A DNA stretch of 64,000 bases from NCBI RefSeq assembly GCF_963678635.1, contig NC_087070.1, forward strand, positions 36,087,109 to 36,151,108. Reading direction: 5' to 3'. How positions within the stretch are numbered: position 1 is the first letter of the stretch; every line of letters starts with the position of its first letter. Made by a program: the position numbers and the translations under genes. The notes beneath the pieces were generated by a model, which did not search any database, had not been told where the DNA came from, and saw only the letters and a list, made by a program, of their open reading frames with translations. Of the stretch, positions 1 to 10,124 are shown piece after piece. The DNA is from Symsagittifera roscoffensis (Eukaryota; Xenacoelomorpha; Acoela; Convolutidae).

Positions 1-499
1 CAATTCCTGAGAACTCGGAGGTCTTTTGGATAGATCTGCTACCCTTCCTGATTGCCATGATGACAGATTTTTGACCGGATTCGAGACTCCGGAAGGAACT
101 TTGAAAAGATAAAGGACATGGATTTCAACAACTTTAAGCTTACCGGATTTCCTCGAACTGAGTTTAACTAACATCTAATTCATTTTTCAAAAGATGAGAA
201 GCTAGGATTTGAGGGAAAGGGTTCATCCATCTCCCATCGATTGGATGATTTTTATCGACTGAACAAACACAATAGTAATATAATAATTAAGTAGTAGCCC
301 TGATCTCGTGGTCTGCGAATAAATCAGTTATTTCTGTGCGGTTTGGCCGACAAACTCAAACAGTAATGATTCTGTCGACCTAATTATAATGCACCAACTA
401 TTGAACTGGATTTGGAAGAGATGGTAAAAAGAACCTGAAGCTTTGCTTAGGTGCTAGCCAGTCGTTGAAGAACCTAGCTTTATTTTCCGTCCATATGTT
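1..499 (+). repeat. Truncated LTR fragment, same family as the LTR at 46998-47910
   Basis: From about position 190 to 499 this stretch aligns by eye with 47535-47895, sharing blocks such as gatgagaagctagga, tagtagccctg and agctttattttccgt. It stops at about 499 and lacks the last ~25 bp of the LTR, including the terminal GAATGTTACA. It is joined there to unrelated foldback repeat sequence, so it is a truncated LTR. It extends beyond the left window edge, so whether it belonged to a full element is unknown. Confidence 0.7.
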
Positions 500-1799
500 T
501 ATGCAGCTCGATTAGATGATCAGGCGGCAACACACATATTTCTGATTGGATAAATGTTCGACGCATCTAGGTACGACAAAAGCGGGTCATTATGCAAACT
601 TATTATATAGTTTAGATATCCTGTCCCTATTTATTTCCCTGATTTTGACATTTTCGAAAAAAGCACTCACAGTCAAACATAGTCACATTCGCTTGTCCGA
701 AAATTAAATAATGCTGCAAAACTAAAGTTTTTGGTTGGCTAAAAGTTCAATGCAGCTCAATTGGAGGATCATGCACCAAAACACATGCTGCTGATTGATC
801 CAAAAATTGATGCATCTAGAAACAACACAAGCGCGTTTTTATGCAAATTTAGGGTGAAAATTAACTTGATTGCAACTTTTTCTGCTCTTCATTTTTCTCT
901 TAGAGGAACAAACAAACAGATGATAACATTGAGAAGTTGAACAACGTTATCTGAATCTGCAAAACGTGAATAGACTATAATCCTATTTTCTTTTTTATTA
1001 CCATATATGAAAAAAGTAGACCTGTCAATATGGTGTACGTATCGTTGGAAAAGCTTCACACCTACTATGGTCAGCTAACGTTCACGCCCTTTTTTGCACA
1101 TTTGCAGAAACAATTTTTTTTCTGATATGCTTCTATATTCCTCATCCGAAAACCACCACAATCTTCATGATGGTAATTCGAAAAAAACTTTTAGGTGATT
1201 GATGTTAAAGATCCTTTATGTATGAGATAAAATTGTATAGTCAAAGGACTGTACCTTGCGTAAGGCCCTGAGATCAATCAATCCAAGATGATTCAACTTT
1301 TCAATTTTTGTTTTTCGCTGTCTAATGCTCAAAAAACTTTGACTTAGAACAAACGAGCTTTTTAACCTTGATAATGACCTCTGAGCTTTTTGTTCTTTAA
1401 GTTTAATTTTAGAAGATATTCGTTGCCTGTGAAATATTAAGAGCGAGGCAACAACAATTTTATTGAGGACAATTGATGTTCCTTACAATTCCATTAAGAA
1501 TGATATTGCAAAAATGGTTGAATGGGATACTTTGATTTCAACTGTCTTTTGGTTAGTTTTTTCTTCTGTCTCAACTTGTGTTCGAAATCATTGAGTAGAG
1601 TAATTTTTTGCACCCATACTTAAATATGTTGCTCGGAAAATAATTTGTGTTTTACATTTTGTTGTACTCAAATTAATTTAGTAGGTGAACCGTTCATATG
1701 CAATTGGAGATGTTTTTCGGAAATTTATTGACAATGTTCCCGTGGTTGAAACAATGCTATAATTTTCTGGTTTTTCTGAGCCTTACTTTTTTCTATACA
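500..1799 (-). repeat. Foldback/subrepeat sequence interrupted by the giant LTR element
   Basis: Read on the minus strand, 1799 to about 850 matches the plus-strand sequence at about 36836-37640 (for example tgtttcaaccac, attgttgttgcct and cgcaaggtacagt). The part at 500-850 is the reverse complement of the subrepeats near 36000-36480 (gcatgatcctccaat, gagctgcat). The LTR at 1800 was therefore inserted in this repeat and separates it from its continuation at 26003. I see no gene here; a 73-residue open frame at 1698-1919 runs into the LTR and is not credible. Confidence 0.75.
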
Positions 1800-2682
1800 T
1801 GTAACATTCGCCCAAATACTACACAGCGACGGAGCGTAGAAAAAGTACCTATTAACGACTGGCAGGCGTCAGTTACCTTAATCCTACTCGTTTTTCACCG
1901 TCTCGACCTTGCCAGTTGATTTTCTGGTCTGTTTAGGGCTAAGTAAAAAGTTACTATTTTTAGGCCATCAGTCAAACGACTTTTGATCAGCTTTCATTTA
2001 CATGCGAACACAACCACATAGCTGAGTCTCGGATCCTCAGACTACGTGATTGTCATTAAAAACACGGCTCGAACAACCTATTTTAATATGTTTTTGTGTG
2101 ACAGTTCGATATTAAATCCATTGGAGATGGATTGACCCTTTCCTGTTTCTAGCTACTCATATTCTAAAATATCAAGTTACACCGGTGTTAAATTAAAGTT
2201 TCACGACATCCAAGTAGCTATATAGTTAGTTTTATACAGTCCCTTCACATAAACAGTCTCTGGGGGACCAAGCCTCCGCTCCCGTAATATTCCTGCGATA
2301 ACGCTCTTATCTCTTCTAATTTGCGTCCCGGGAGGGTTCCGTGGAATATTCCTTCCCCACCGAAGCTTCCTTCTCCACTAATATCTGCTGATAAGGGTCT
2401 TATCATGCGTTGCTGCCACGATAAGAGGCTTCGTATTCTCCATCTCTTGCACGACTGTTTTTCACAATATTTGTCGTTGTTCTGATTTTCTCAGCTTTTT
2501 TGGTCAAAATGGCCGTTTTTCGTATTTCTGAGAAATATCAACTTGAAAATCGAAATTTTAAAAATAGAAAATTTCAGAATACTTCGACCCTCCTTTCAAG
2601 CACTTTTTTGCTGTTAAGGCCTTTTCTCTCTGATTCGTGCTTCGTCGGAAGGTTGCGCTGTGCCATCTGGCAGAATGGCACA
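1800..2682 (-). repeat. 3' LTR of the giant element
   Basis: 883 bp. It matches 25118-26002 nearly perfectly; one visible difference is a 2-bp deletion (gccagttgat here, gccagagttgat there). On the element's sense strand it begins TGTGCCATTCTGCC and ends GGGCGAATGTTACA. It is flanked internally by a short purine-rich tract at 2683-2702. Confidence 0.96.
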
Positions 2683-2702
2683 TACTCCCCGGACAGTCCC
2701 CA
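2683..2702 (-). promoter_or_regulatory. Candidate polypurine tract for plus-strand priming
   Basis: On the sense strand the bases just before the 3' LTR read GGGGACTGTCCGGGGAGTA, then TGTGCC. A G-rich run abutting the 3' LTR is the expected place for the polypurine tract. It is short and interrupted by pyrimidines, so the exact primer is uncertain. A similar module (GCGATC...GGGGAC...TGTCCGGGGAGT) occurs inside pol at about 13246-13292. Confidence 0.55.
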
Positions 2703-3391
2703 TCAATGTCCCTATTGATCGCATAACACCGGGTTATCGTCAAGTAGTTATCCAGTTTTCTGTAATCAATCTTGCAAATCGCATAAGAAAATGAAATTTA
2801 TCTACCCCACCTCAACTCACTACGTGTTCACAAATGGCATCGTACTACATCTCACTGCCTTTCAACATTTTCACAAAATTTGCACCATGAGGAGTGTCCT
2901 AGATAAAAATTTCTTTTCTGACTACTTGCGTCGTCTTGCCATAAAACTTCTTTTCGCTCTTTGTGATTAAAAAGTTGGGACGTGGCACGGCCACGCACCC
3001 GTTAAAATTAACTTAACGTCACTCACCAAGTATAATCAGTTATTTATGCGGTCCTTTCAATATTAGAACTAAGAAACTCTGTGGCTAGGAAAATTATTGA
3101 GTTACCCACCCTTCTCGAGCGAGCTTACTGAATCTTACCATGTCGTCACACAGTGAAATTGTGTCCTACACAGGTTAAAAACTTTAATCGTGTTCAAATA
3201 GGTAAATATACTCACCTATGTTCTATATATACATAAATAAATAGTCATAACTAAAATTTCTTATTCAACAATTTAACAATTGTAACAATTTTCAAAGTTT
3301 GGTTTGACCAAACTAAATCAAATCAAAAAGTTTAACAAGTTCAATAATCAAAACTTGGTTGATTGGTTCAAGTTTTAGCACACAAAGACAA
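2703..3391 (-). other. 3' untranslated region of the giant element
   Basis: About 690 bp between the last accessory ORF (stop at 3392) and the polypurine tract. It is AT-rich and full of stops in all frames. No gene or structured repeat was recognised. Confidence 0.6.
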
Positions 3392-4420
3392 TCAAGTTTT
3401 TTTTTCCTTCTCTTCTCTTCTTTGTTCATCTTCACCATCTTGATCTTCTCCATCTTGATCTTCAGCTTCGCTGTCTTCCAATACTTTCTCCAGCATGTCC
3501 ATGGAGTTGCGGGCCGTGCCCCAACTCTCCTGTTCCAACAGCCTCGGTTTGCAACAAGGTAGCAAGTCAACATTAACCTTTTGCTCCCGGTTCCTGCAAA
3601 AGCTGTTGTGAAGACACAGGCTCACGTTTCGTTCTAGGTCAGCTCTTAAGACCTCTTTCTTCTCATCTTCAGTTACACAAGGCGCTCCAGCTACTCGCTT
3701 CACCGCCGTGGTGACCGCGTTTCTGTGCGTCAGGAATGCTCTCTTATAGGCTCCTGGTCCTATATCTAGCTGGAAAGATTGATAGGCTTCCGTGTTCCTC
3801 GACATGTGACGCTTCGCGCGTTCATACATCCATGATGTCATCACTGCACGGAACCAAGGCATCAATCTTTGCCTTGACCATATTCTTTCAATGGCTTTAG
3901 GTATTCTCAGAACCTTGCAGGTGGTTCTGAAAAGATCCAATTCATGACTCATCTTCACGTTGCTCAGCTGTTCAGGAGTCGGCACGGCCGTCTCCTGTTC
4001 ACTTGTGTCCGCGTTAGCCTCCAGCCATCTCACTGCCAGCATGGCACTAACCACCACGATTGACACCTGTTGATTCTGATCCGGCAACCCCGTAGAGTAT
4101 AACTCCTCCACGTCCCATACTAGCATCAGATTCCCGCGTTTGGGGTACCACAACGTCTGCGCCAAGCAGTGGCAAGGATACTCCCCATGGGTTCTCACTA
4201 TGTTCCTTCGGGTCCGATACCCTGAGGCTCCCAGCAACGGTTCCACCTCCATCAGAATTCTATGTAAGTCGTCTTTCTCTTCTATGGTGGGGAATTCAGT
4301 GGGTAACGCTCCACTCGCTTTCTGCTTCTGGAACTCACTCACATTGCCTTCGTTTAATCTCAGAAACTCTTCACCCACTACGTCTTGCAACTCGCCTTCA
4401 GATCTTCGCCAATAAATCAT
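3392..4420 (-). CDS. Accessory ORF, C-terminal part (function unknown)
   Basis: 342 residues, last coding frame before the 3' LTR. No family is recognised. The N-terminal two thirds looks globular and mixed in composition, with Cys at CHCL, CLHNSFC and LPCCK motifs. The C-terminal ~35 residues are strongly acidic then basic (EDQDGED repeated, then REEKEKK), partly low complexity. It overlaps the preceding 1000-residue ORF by 23 bp in another frame. The first frame ends ...LLAKI and this one begins MIYWRRSEGELQDVV, which looks like a single-base indel splitting one protein. There is no signal peptide or membrane segment, so an Env glycoprotein is unlikely. Confidence 0.6.
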   Translation of the reverse strand: MIYWRRSEGELQDVVGEEFLRLNEGNVSEFQKQKASGALPTEFPTIEEKDDLHRILMEVEPLLGASGYRTRRNIVRTHGEYPCHCLAQTLWYPKRGNLMLVWDVEELYSTGLPDQNQQVSIVVVSAMLAVRWLEANADTSEQETAVPTPEQLSNVKMSHELDLFRTTCKVLRIPKAIERIWSRQRLMPWFRAVMTSWMYERAKRHMSRNTEAYQSFQLDIGPGAYKRAFLTHRNAVTTAVKRVAGAPCVTEDEKKEVLRADLERNVSLCLHNSFCRNREQKVNVDLLPCCKPRLLEQESWGTARNSMDMLEKVLEDSEAEDQDGEDQDGEDEQRREEKEKKT

Positions 4421-7400
4421 ATGACCTCTCCGACATTCTGGCCAAACTTACGCACTTTGGCACAGAGAAAAGTTGGTCAATCAACACCTGCTGTGTCCTT
4501 GCATCCATCACCACCATCTGTGTAGGATATCTACTACTGCAATATGGTGCGGAGTTTGAACCCACCAGATATTTTGAACCAGTCGGTTTATGATAGGCCT
4601 CACTATCTTTCAGATTCATCTCGTTCTCCAGAGCTTCTCTCCAGCCTCCGATCTTCTGCTCCGTTTGCAATGCTCCAGGGAATACTTCCACGCTGAGGGA
4701 CGTCACTAGCTCATGGGCACGCTCCAGGCGCTCAAGCGATTCAATCGAACTCGTCATGCTACAAAATCCCAAGGCTGTGATCAAATTTACATCCGTCACC
4801 CCATGACAGTCCGCGACCAACTCCATACCACTCTTATCCGACATGCTCAATCTTCCGTACAATCGTGCCAGTTGCCGATGCTGCTCGCTCAGCGTAACTA
4901 GGCAGTGTCCCAGGTTACAAACATGTCCTTCCATCCCACTATGTTGAGCCAAGCATGTGCCTTGCGTCAACCAATTGCTCGATGGACCTTCCTCGGACAG
5001 CTCCGTGGATGGGTTGCTCTTCCGCTTCGTCAGCCTCATGACCAGCAGATGATTTATCATGGCCAGATCATGCAAACTCGCGTCATCATCTAGGTCTAAC
5101 GTGATATCCGCCGTCATGTCCCAGCTTAAACCGGCGTTAGGATGAGGACACCAAGAAGGCTTCATGAGTTCCCATATCGTCACTAGACTGGTTTTCAAGG
5201 GACCGTCCCAAGAACCACAATCAAAACTCACTTGCCCCTTTAGCTCGGGAACCGAGGGTTCGACCACTCGTTCTTCCAAGATAATTCCCAGCTTGGGTTG
5301 TTCCACCATCAGCATCCCAGTCTCTTTAATACGTTCAACCCAGAAATTGAGTACTATGACTTGCTCATAGTCGAAGTACGCTTCCCTGGCTTCTTCATTC
5401 ACGAAGGGATTATACGCCATCCCCGGTATGCCAGACACATATTGGAACGACTTCAGTTTCCCTAGTGTTGCAACCTCTTTTTGTCCTTTGACTGCTTCAA
5501 TCAACTCCCGGCTCACTTTCAATTCTTTGTTGGAATATCTTCTCACCTCTTCCAACTTGCGATAGCTCTCCATGTCATTCGACTCCTTGTTTGGTACAGT
5601 CAACGGCATGTCCTGATACAGTTCCAGGAGTGCCCTAAGGAAGTTCCTTTCGCAATCAACTCCCTTTTGCCGAATGATCTTTATACATTCTCCCAAAACA
5701 GGAGGGGGGATACGATCCACCACGAACCTGACAAAGCAAAGGGCATCCTTACGCTTAGCCCATGCTATCGCAGAATCGTCTTTTGAAATCAACGCTCGCA
5801 GAGCTTCCATCAACTCCAGCTCCTGTTCCCTTGATTTCGAATCATTAATGGCTTCATACTCCGCCTTCTTGATGCCCATCAGGCACCAAGCCAACCGTAC
5901 TTGCAGATCAGTTCTCATGCAAGGATGAGCCAGGTATGCTGCCACCGTAGCAGGTGCATGCATCGATTCGTCGAAGTATCTCTGGAGGGCCGCCCTCCAG
6001 GAGATTTCTAGTAGCCATTCCAATCCAATTTCGTTCGCTTCAGAGGACATTACCGTGCCGTATTCTTGTCGATTTAAGTTTGAATTCTCCGTCAGCTCTT
6101 TCAGATATTCCTGCATGGCTCGCTTCTCGCTCCAAGCCATCAGGTGCCCTCTCGCTGAGTTTCTCGCTTTCAACATCTCCACATAACCTCCTGTTGGATC
6201 TCCCATGTGGACTGATTCCGGCACAGTGACTCGACTGTACTCGACCACGTCGAGTTGTCCTTCCAGCTTCAGCTTGGCTATGTTGGTCCGCGAAGGCCTG
6301 TAATCTTCAAGTCCTCCAGATCCACACTGACTGATGATCTCCATCTCTAATTTAGTGTCTGCCAGGGTTCGTGCTGTTTTCTTTGATCTTACGGCAGTCG
6401 TGGTCAGACCTGCCAAGAGCATAGGGGGTATCAGATTCTCTTTTTCTCCCCCTGTCAGCGGTGCACTATCTCCTTGCCCGCTCTCGCATGAACGACCTGC
6501 GCTTGTTAGAGAGGTCACCACTGCGCTGGCTCTCGACTTCACCACTCTCGGGTTCATGGCTCGACTTCCTGTTTTCCTTTGTAGTCGCTTCAGCCCCTTC
6601 CTGGCTCGTCTGACAGGTAATTTCTTTGCAACCTGCTGATCATCGGCACTGTCTTCTGTTACTGACTCGGTCAGAACATCCGACTCCATGGAGTTCACTA
6701 TTTTCTCCAAGACCTCACGCATGATGGGTTGGTTCAATCCCACCTTCATTATGGACTGCGTCCCATATCGTCGTATCACGTCCCATGATCTTTCCATGAA
6801 ATTCACTCGGCTCCAGGTTGTCCCTGTCTTGCCTTCTAACTCACTTTGATATCTCTCCCATTCTTCTTCCGGCAGCGTGCTCAGGAAGGATACCCTCATT
6901 GATTCTTCGATTTTTCTCCTCCTTGGTGACTCATTGAGCAATTTCTGCAGATCCCTGCTTCGGCATTCTCTCGCCTGGCTTATTGGGTCTATCGGGGATA
7001 AGTCGGCCGACGCCTCCTTTGTAGGGGACATGAAAGACGATGGCTTCATTAGCAACAGACTCCCATCGACTTCCCCATCGTCGTCTTCACTAAACCGGTA
7101 TTCTAACAAGTCTCTCTCCAACGCTCCCAGATCTGTCTCACCCGGTTTTCCCGTCTTTCCCTCGATGTCGTCGTCGTCATCGTCCTGATCCATCAATTCA
7201 TCATCACCTGCATCAGGTTTCGGCCTGGGTCCTGAAGGTCCTTGTTGTGAGTCTATGCCCGAGTCCGGCCGAGCCGGTACGGTCATGTCACCTGCGTGAT
7301 AAAACAACTCATCATTCACCAGGAATTCTACGGACTCCTCGCCATGTGGTGCCAGGTCCTCTACTGTTATATACGAGCCTCCTCTGCTCTCCTTTGCCAC
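4398..7400 (-). CDS. Large accessory ORF, 1000 aa, acidic N-terminus (function unknown)
   Basis: The longest open frame of the element. Residues 60-110 are acidic (a DQDDDDDDIEG run). Residues ~255-290 are basic (RRARKGLKRLQRK), like a nuclear targeting or nucleic-acid-binding segment. The remainder is mostly helical-looking with scattered Trp and Cys. No catalytic motif or transmembrane helix was recognised. The first codon here is GTG and directly follows the TAA of the 7401-7940 frame in the same reading frame, so the two were probably one ~1180-residue product split by a single nonsense codon. Its long openness despite the element's decay argues it was under selection as protein. Confidence 0.65.
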   Translation of the reverse strand: MAKESRGGSYITVEDLAPHGEESVEFLVNDELFYHAGDMTVPARPDSGIDSQQGPSGPRPKPDAGDDELMDQDDDDDDIEGKTGKPGETDLGALERDLLEYRFSEDDDGEVDGSLLLMKPSSFMSPTKEASADLSPIDPISQARECRSRDLQKLLNESPRRRKIEESMRVSFLSTLPEEEWERYQSELEGKTGTTWSRVNFMERSWDVIRRYGTQSIMKVGLNQPIMREVLEKIVNSMESDVLTESVTEDSADDQQVAKKLPVRRARKGLKRLQRKTGSRAMNPRVVKSRASAVVTSLTSAGRSCESGQGDSAPLTGGEKENLIPPMLLAGLTTTAVRSKKTARTLADTKLEMEIISQCGSGGLEDYRPSRTNIAKLKLEGQLDVVEYSRVTVPESVHMGDPTGGYVEMLKARNSARGHLMAWSEKRAMQEYLKELTENSNLNRQEYGTVMSSEANEIGLEWLLEISWRAALQRYFDESMHAPATVAAYLAHPCMRTDLQVRLAWCLMGIKKAEYEAINDSKSREQELELMEALRALISKDDSAIAWAKRKDALCFVRFVVDRIPPPVLGECIKIIRQKGVDCERNFLRALLELYQDMPLTVPNKESNDMESYRKLEEVRRYSNKELKVSRELIEAVKGQKEVATLGKLKSFQYVSGIPGMAYNPFVNEEAREAYFDYEQVIVLNFWVERIKETGMLMVEQPKLGIILEERVVEPSVPELKGQVSFDCGSWDGPLKTSLVTIWELMKPSWCPHPNAGLSWDMTADITLDLDDDASLHDLAMINHLLVMRLTKRKSNPSTELSEEGPSSNWLTQGTCLAQHSGMEGHVCNLGHCLVTLSEQHRQLARLYGRLSMSDKSGMELVADCHGVTDVNLITALGFCSMTSSIESLERLERAHELVTSLSVEVFPGALQTEQKIGGWREALENEMNLKDSEAYHKPTGSKYLVGSNSAPYCSSRYPTQMVVMDARTQQVLIDQLFSVPKCVSLARMSERSYDLLAKI

Positions 7401-7940
7401 TTACAGCATCACCACTTTCACTTCTCCTGGCCACTTCAGTCTTGACAAGTCATCCGTGGGAGAATACACTTCGTTCCACATTTCGGCCGAGACCTCTGGT
7501 CTCCTGGAAGGTAGTGCCTTGATCTTCTTTCTACTCCAAGCATCAGGAAATGAGAAGTCAAACGTGTGCGCGGCTGCAACATTCCAGCCGATGAAGCGCG
7601 ACTCCATCCCTTCACTCCACTTCAACATTCTCTTCTCTGCGTCGCGAGCTGCTCCGATGCGAGGGGCAATGATGGGAGATGTGACTCCCAATAACATCCT
7701 CCTTATCGGTGGATATCGAGGGCATTGGTCCGGCAGCGGCCTGGACCCGGAAAGCCACGCTTGCTGGTTCTCTTTAGCGTGTGCATAGGCTTCTGGTAAG
7801 AGTGGCATTCCCATGGCCGCTCCCGTATCCTTCACTACTGGTCTTAAGTTCCAAAGCTTCGGGTTGAACTGGATGTGAGAAAGTTCCTCACGGCCCATTC
7901 GGCACTTGAAGTGGTTGTCTTCCGAACAGCCTATCGTCAC
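7401..7940 (-). CDS. Accessory ORF, 179 aa, probably N-terminal part of the 1000-aa ORF
   Basis: No family recognised. Motifs include WNLRPVVKDTGAAMG, IAPRIGAARDAEKRM and FDFSFPDAWSRKKIK, giving a soluble, basic-aromatic composition. It ends in TAA at 7401-7403, and the next codon opens the 1000-residue frame in the same phase, so the stop looks like a nonsense mutation. It overlaps the upstream ORF (7888-9084) by 53 bp in a different frame, a probable frameshift site. Confidence 0.55.
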   Translation of the reverse strand: MTIGCSEDNHFKCRMGREELSHIQFNPKLWNLRPVVKDTGAAMGMPLLPEAYAHAKENQQAWLSGSRPLPDQCPRYPPIRRMLLGVTSPIIAPRIGAARDAEKRMLKWSEGMESRFIGWNVAAAHTFDFSFPDAWSRKKIKALPSRRPEVSAEMWNEVYSPTDDLSRLKWPGEVKVVML

Positions 7941-9084
7941 TTGCCAGCCCTCTCAACTCCCTCTGTTCTACCCAGTTCAGTACGGAACAGTCCACGACTG
8001 AGACCAGGTTGACGTATAACACCGAATTCCTGTATGCCTCGACTTGCACGTCCGGGAACACGAAAGACATCACCGGTCCATACACCACCGTGACGAATTC
8101 CCGCAGTCCGTGAATCAGAGCCAACGGATCGATCCGCATCATGACTGCCAAATCTGTCAGCAAGGGCATGCCACAATATTGCTTGCACTCACTCGCATCC
8201 GTCGCCACCTTATCTTCTCCCGTGACGCTTCTGTTCTGCTGTAAAAGATATTGGAGCAGGAGAGTCCTCCAGTCTTTCATCTTCTTGAGCGAGGCGGTTT
8301 CCAACTGTGCATTGAACTCACGACTGGGTCCCTGTAGTTGTTCAGGGTAACGTAACAGCACAAGCAAATCACCCAGTCGACCGTAGGTCATGGCAATCAG
8401 GGTCAGGAGTCCATCCAATCTCAAATCTGCCAACGCTTGGGTGAAGAGATTCGCCGGCCCCTTCACGAAATTTTCGTGACCAAATGTCACGTATAAGGCT
8501 AACACCAGGCCAATCGATAACTTGCTGATGTCTCTGACAAAACTCGCGATCAAGTTTCGGGATGCCCTAGGATAGCACGTCGACAGGAAGGATGGCGTCC
8601 ATCCCACTCCCATTCCACCCAAGATAGCATCCAATCGTTCGTACTGTGCCCTCGTGGCTAGCACGTCAGCTTGGAACTTGTCCAGTGACATCGTGTTTAC
8701 GTCCTGCATCAGCTTCAACATCATGCCCCCAGCTAACTCCCGGGCATCAAACAAATTTTTCAGATACACATGTATCTCCTTTATCACTGCCGGCGCATGC
8801 TCGAACGCGTCCTCACCCAAGGTGCACAGCCTTGGTGACAAGTACAACCATACGTTATTGTGCGGCTTCGTGCGCAAAGCCATTGCCATGAGATCTTCTT
8901 CCGCTGATGTCATGTTCTTCCTGACTATCCTGCCCTGCTCATTCTCGGCATGATCCATCTGTCTGAACCAGAGATCATCAGCCACCTGTTGTACTAACAG
9001 ATGATCGTCGTCCACCCCTGGTCTTAGTTTCAGCAATCTGGCAAAGTTGAACAGCTCCAACCCCAGAACTTCGTCTAGCACCAA
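7888..9084 (-). CDS. Accessory ORF, 398 aa, helical, function unknown
   Basis: Mostly amphipathic-helix-like sequence rich in Leu, Asp and Arg. One more hydrophobic stretch (KLSIGLVLALYVTFG, about residue 190) is too short and interrupted for a clear membrane anchor. No family recognised. The first listed codon is TTG. The frame is open about 20 codons further upstream to a TGA, overlapping the end of the SGNH-like ORF (9075-10124). This suggests the two were one reading frame split by an indel, or use a frameshift. It lies between the second SGNH-like region and the 179/1000-residue ORFs. Confidence 0.55.
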   Translation of the reverse strand: MVLDEVLGLELFNFARLLKLRPGVDDDHLLVQQVADDLWFRQMDHAENEQGRIVRKNMTSAEEDLMAMALRTKPHNNVWLYLSPRLCTLGEDAFEHAPAVIKEIHVYLKNLFDARELAGGMMLKLMQDVNTMSLDKFQADVLATRAQYERLDAILGGMGVGWTPSFLSTCYPRASRNLIASFVRDISKLSIGLVLALYVTFGHENFVKGPANLFTQALADLRLDGLLTLIAMTYGRLGDLLVLLRYPEQLQGPSREFNAQLETASLKKMKDWRTLLLQYLLQQNRSVTGEDKVATDASECKQYCGMPLLTDLAVMMRIDPLALIHGLREFVTVVYGPVMSFVFPDVQVEAYRNSVLYVNLVSVVDCSVLNWVEQRELRGLASDDRLFGRQPLQVPNGP

Positions 9085-10124
9085 CCGAGTTGTGCTACAA
9101 TCTCTGAGCCCTTCGAAATGTCATTCGAAACGTCAGCCCAAACGGCGGGAAGCTCAGATCGGGACGGGTAGTAATTGTCTGGGTCTACTACTCTGTTCGG
9201 AGCAGGAATTATCACGTTGAACCTCCCCTCTGCTATCGTCGTAACCATTGTGTATACAAACTGAAGGGGTTCTGGCAATGCAGCGTACCCTGGTGACAAC
9301 ACAAAGACCACCTTCACCACATTATGGGTGAAACGTTGTTTTGCTGCTGCTTCTACCTCAGCCATTGCCGAGAGCAATGTCATTATCGCCTCCCCCATGA
9401 CCTCGTTGCTCGGGATCGACCCATCCGTCAGACGTGACAATAAGCCCCTGCTTTGCAGATGATCATTTGAGCCTGCAACCACTATCACCTGCGGCTCCAT
9501 ACTGACTACCCTTCGTACACTTATCATCATGCCGATTGCCTGTCCCCAATCCAATTTAGGTGCCGTGAAGAAAATCACGTCGGGCCAAAAGAGAGAACGG
9601 GGCGTATAGAGATAATCGGAACTGGCTACGATCAGATACTTTGCAGCTTTCATCTCTAAGGGATCGTAAGCTGCGAACAGGCCGTCGTCTATTGGGGCCT
9701 TCAATTTCCCATATCTCTGGTCATCTCCATCTACCGTGGTCGTTCGGGGGTAGTCCCTTGAATACTCACCAGGCGTCTGACCAGGTGGTTTAGCGAACTG
9801 CCTGTATATCTTGTGATGCTTGTTGTTGGGCTTGTTCTCTACCTGAAACTTGCCTCTTCGAGCAGGTGGCGTCAATTCTCGGGCTCTCTGTCGGACGTCC
9901 GTAAGGGACCGCGTGATCAAGGGTCCAAAGGTATTGTCCTGAGGCAACCCGTTCAAGTCTGCATGTCGGAGCATAGTCGTAGAGCTGAACTGCTCCTGCT
10001 CTGCCAGCAGCCAATCCACACCTGATATCCGATATAGTCGCGACACCGTGGGACTTTCTCCGCCAATCATTCTCATCGCGTCCTCCCGACACGTCAGGGT
10101 ATTCATGTTCAATTTCGTGGACAT
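9075..10124 (-). CDS. Second SGNH-hydrolase-like accessory protein
   Basis: 349 residues from an ATG at 10124. The C-terminal 200 residues have the order expected of an SGNH/GDSL fold. They show a beta strand with the nucleophile region (YLIVASSDYLY, where GDS is altered to SSD), then VIVVAGSNDH matching the GxND block III, then another strand (VVFVLSPGY). The usual C-terminal DxxH block is not clear (DPDNYYP), so activity is doubtful. The N-terminal ~140 residues are a basic linker (RGKFQVENKPNNKHHK). It overlaps the preceding frame by 16 bp and the following frame by 10 bp or more. Inference: a diverged, perhaps non-catalytic tandem SGNH domain next to the canonical one at 10109-11334. It could also be an unrelated alpha/beta fold. 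Confidence 0.5.
   Translation of the reverse strand: MSTKLNMNTLTCREDAMRMIGGESPTVSRLYRISGVDWLLAEQEQFSSTTMLRHADLNGLPQDNTFGPLITRSLTDVRQRARELTPPARRGKFQVENKPNNKHHKIYRQFAKPPGQTPGEYSRDYPRTTTVDGDDQRYGKLKAPIDDGLFAAYDPLEMKAAKYLIVASSDYLYTPRSLFWPDVIFFTAPKLDWGQAIGMMISVRRVVSMEPQVIVVAGSNDHLQSRGLLSRLTDGSIPSNEVMGEAIMTLLSAMAEVEAAAKQRFTHNVVKVVFVLSPGYAALPEPLQFVYTMVTTIAEGRFNVIIPAPNRVVDPDNYYPSRSELPAVWADVSNDISKGSEIVAQLGWC

Noticed and set aside
1795-1799. 5-bp target site duplication for the giant element
   Set aside because: Left flank ATACA and right flank ACAAG do not match; only ACA is shared.
1698-1919. 73-residue plus-strand frame across the LTR boundary
   Set aside because: It spans the LTR junction and has no homology; chance.
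4140-8953. Many plus-strand frames antisense to the accessory block
   Set aside because: GC-rich coding DNA gives long shadow frames; the minus strand holds the longer, coherent frames.
3392-9084. Envelope glycoprotein in the accessory block
   Set aside because: No signal peptide, transmembrane helix or furin-like site was seen.
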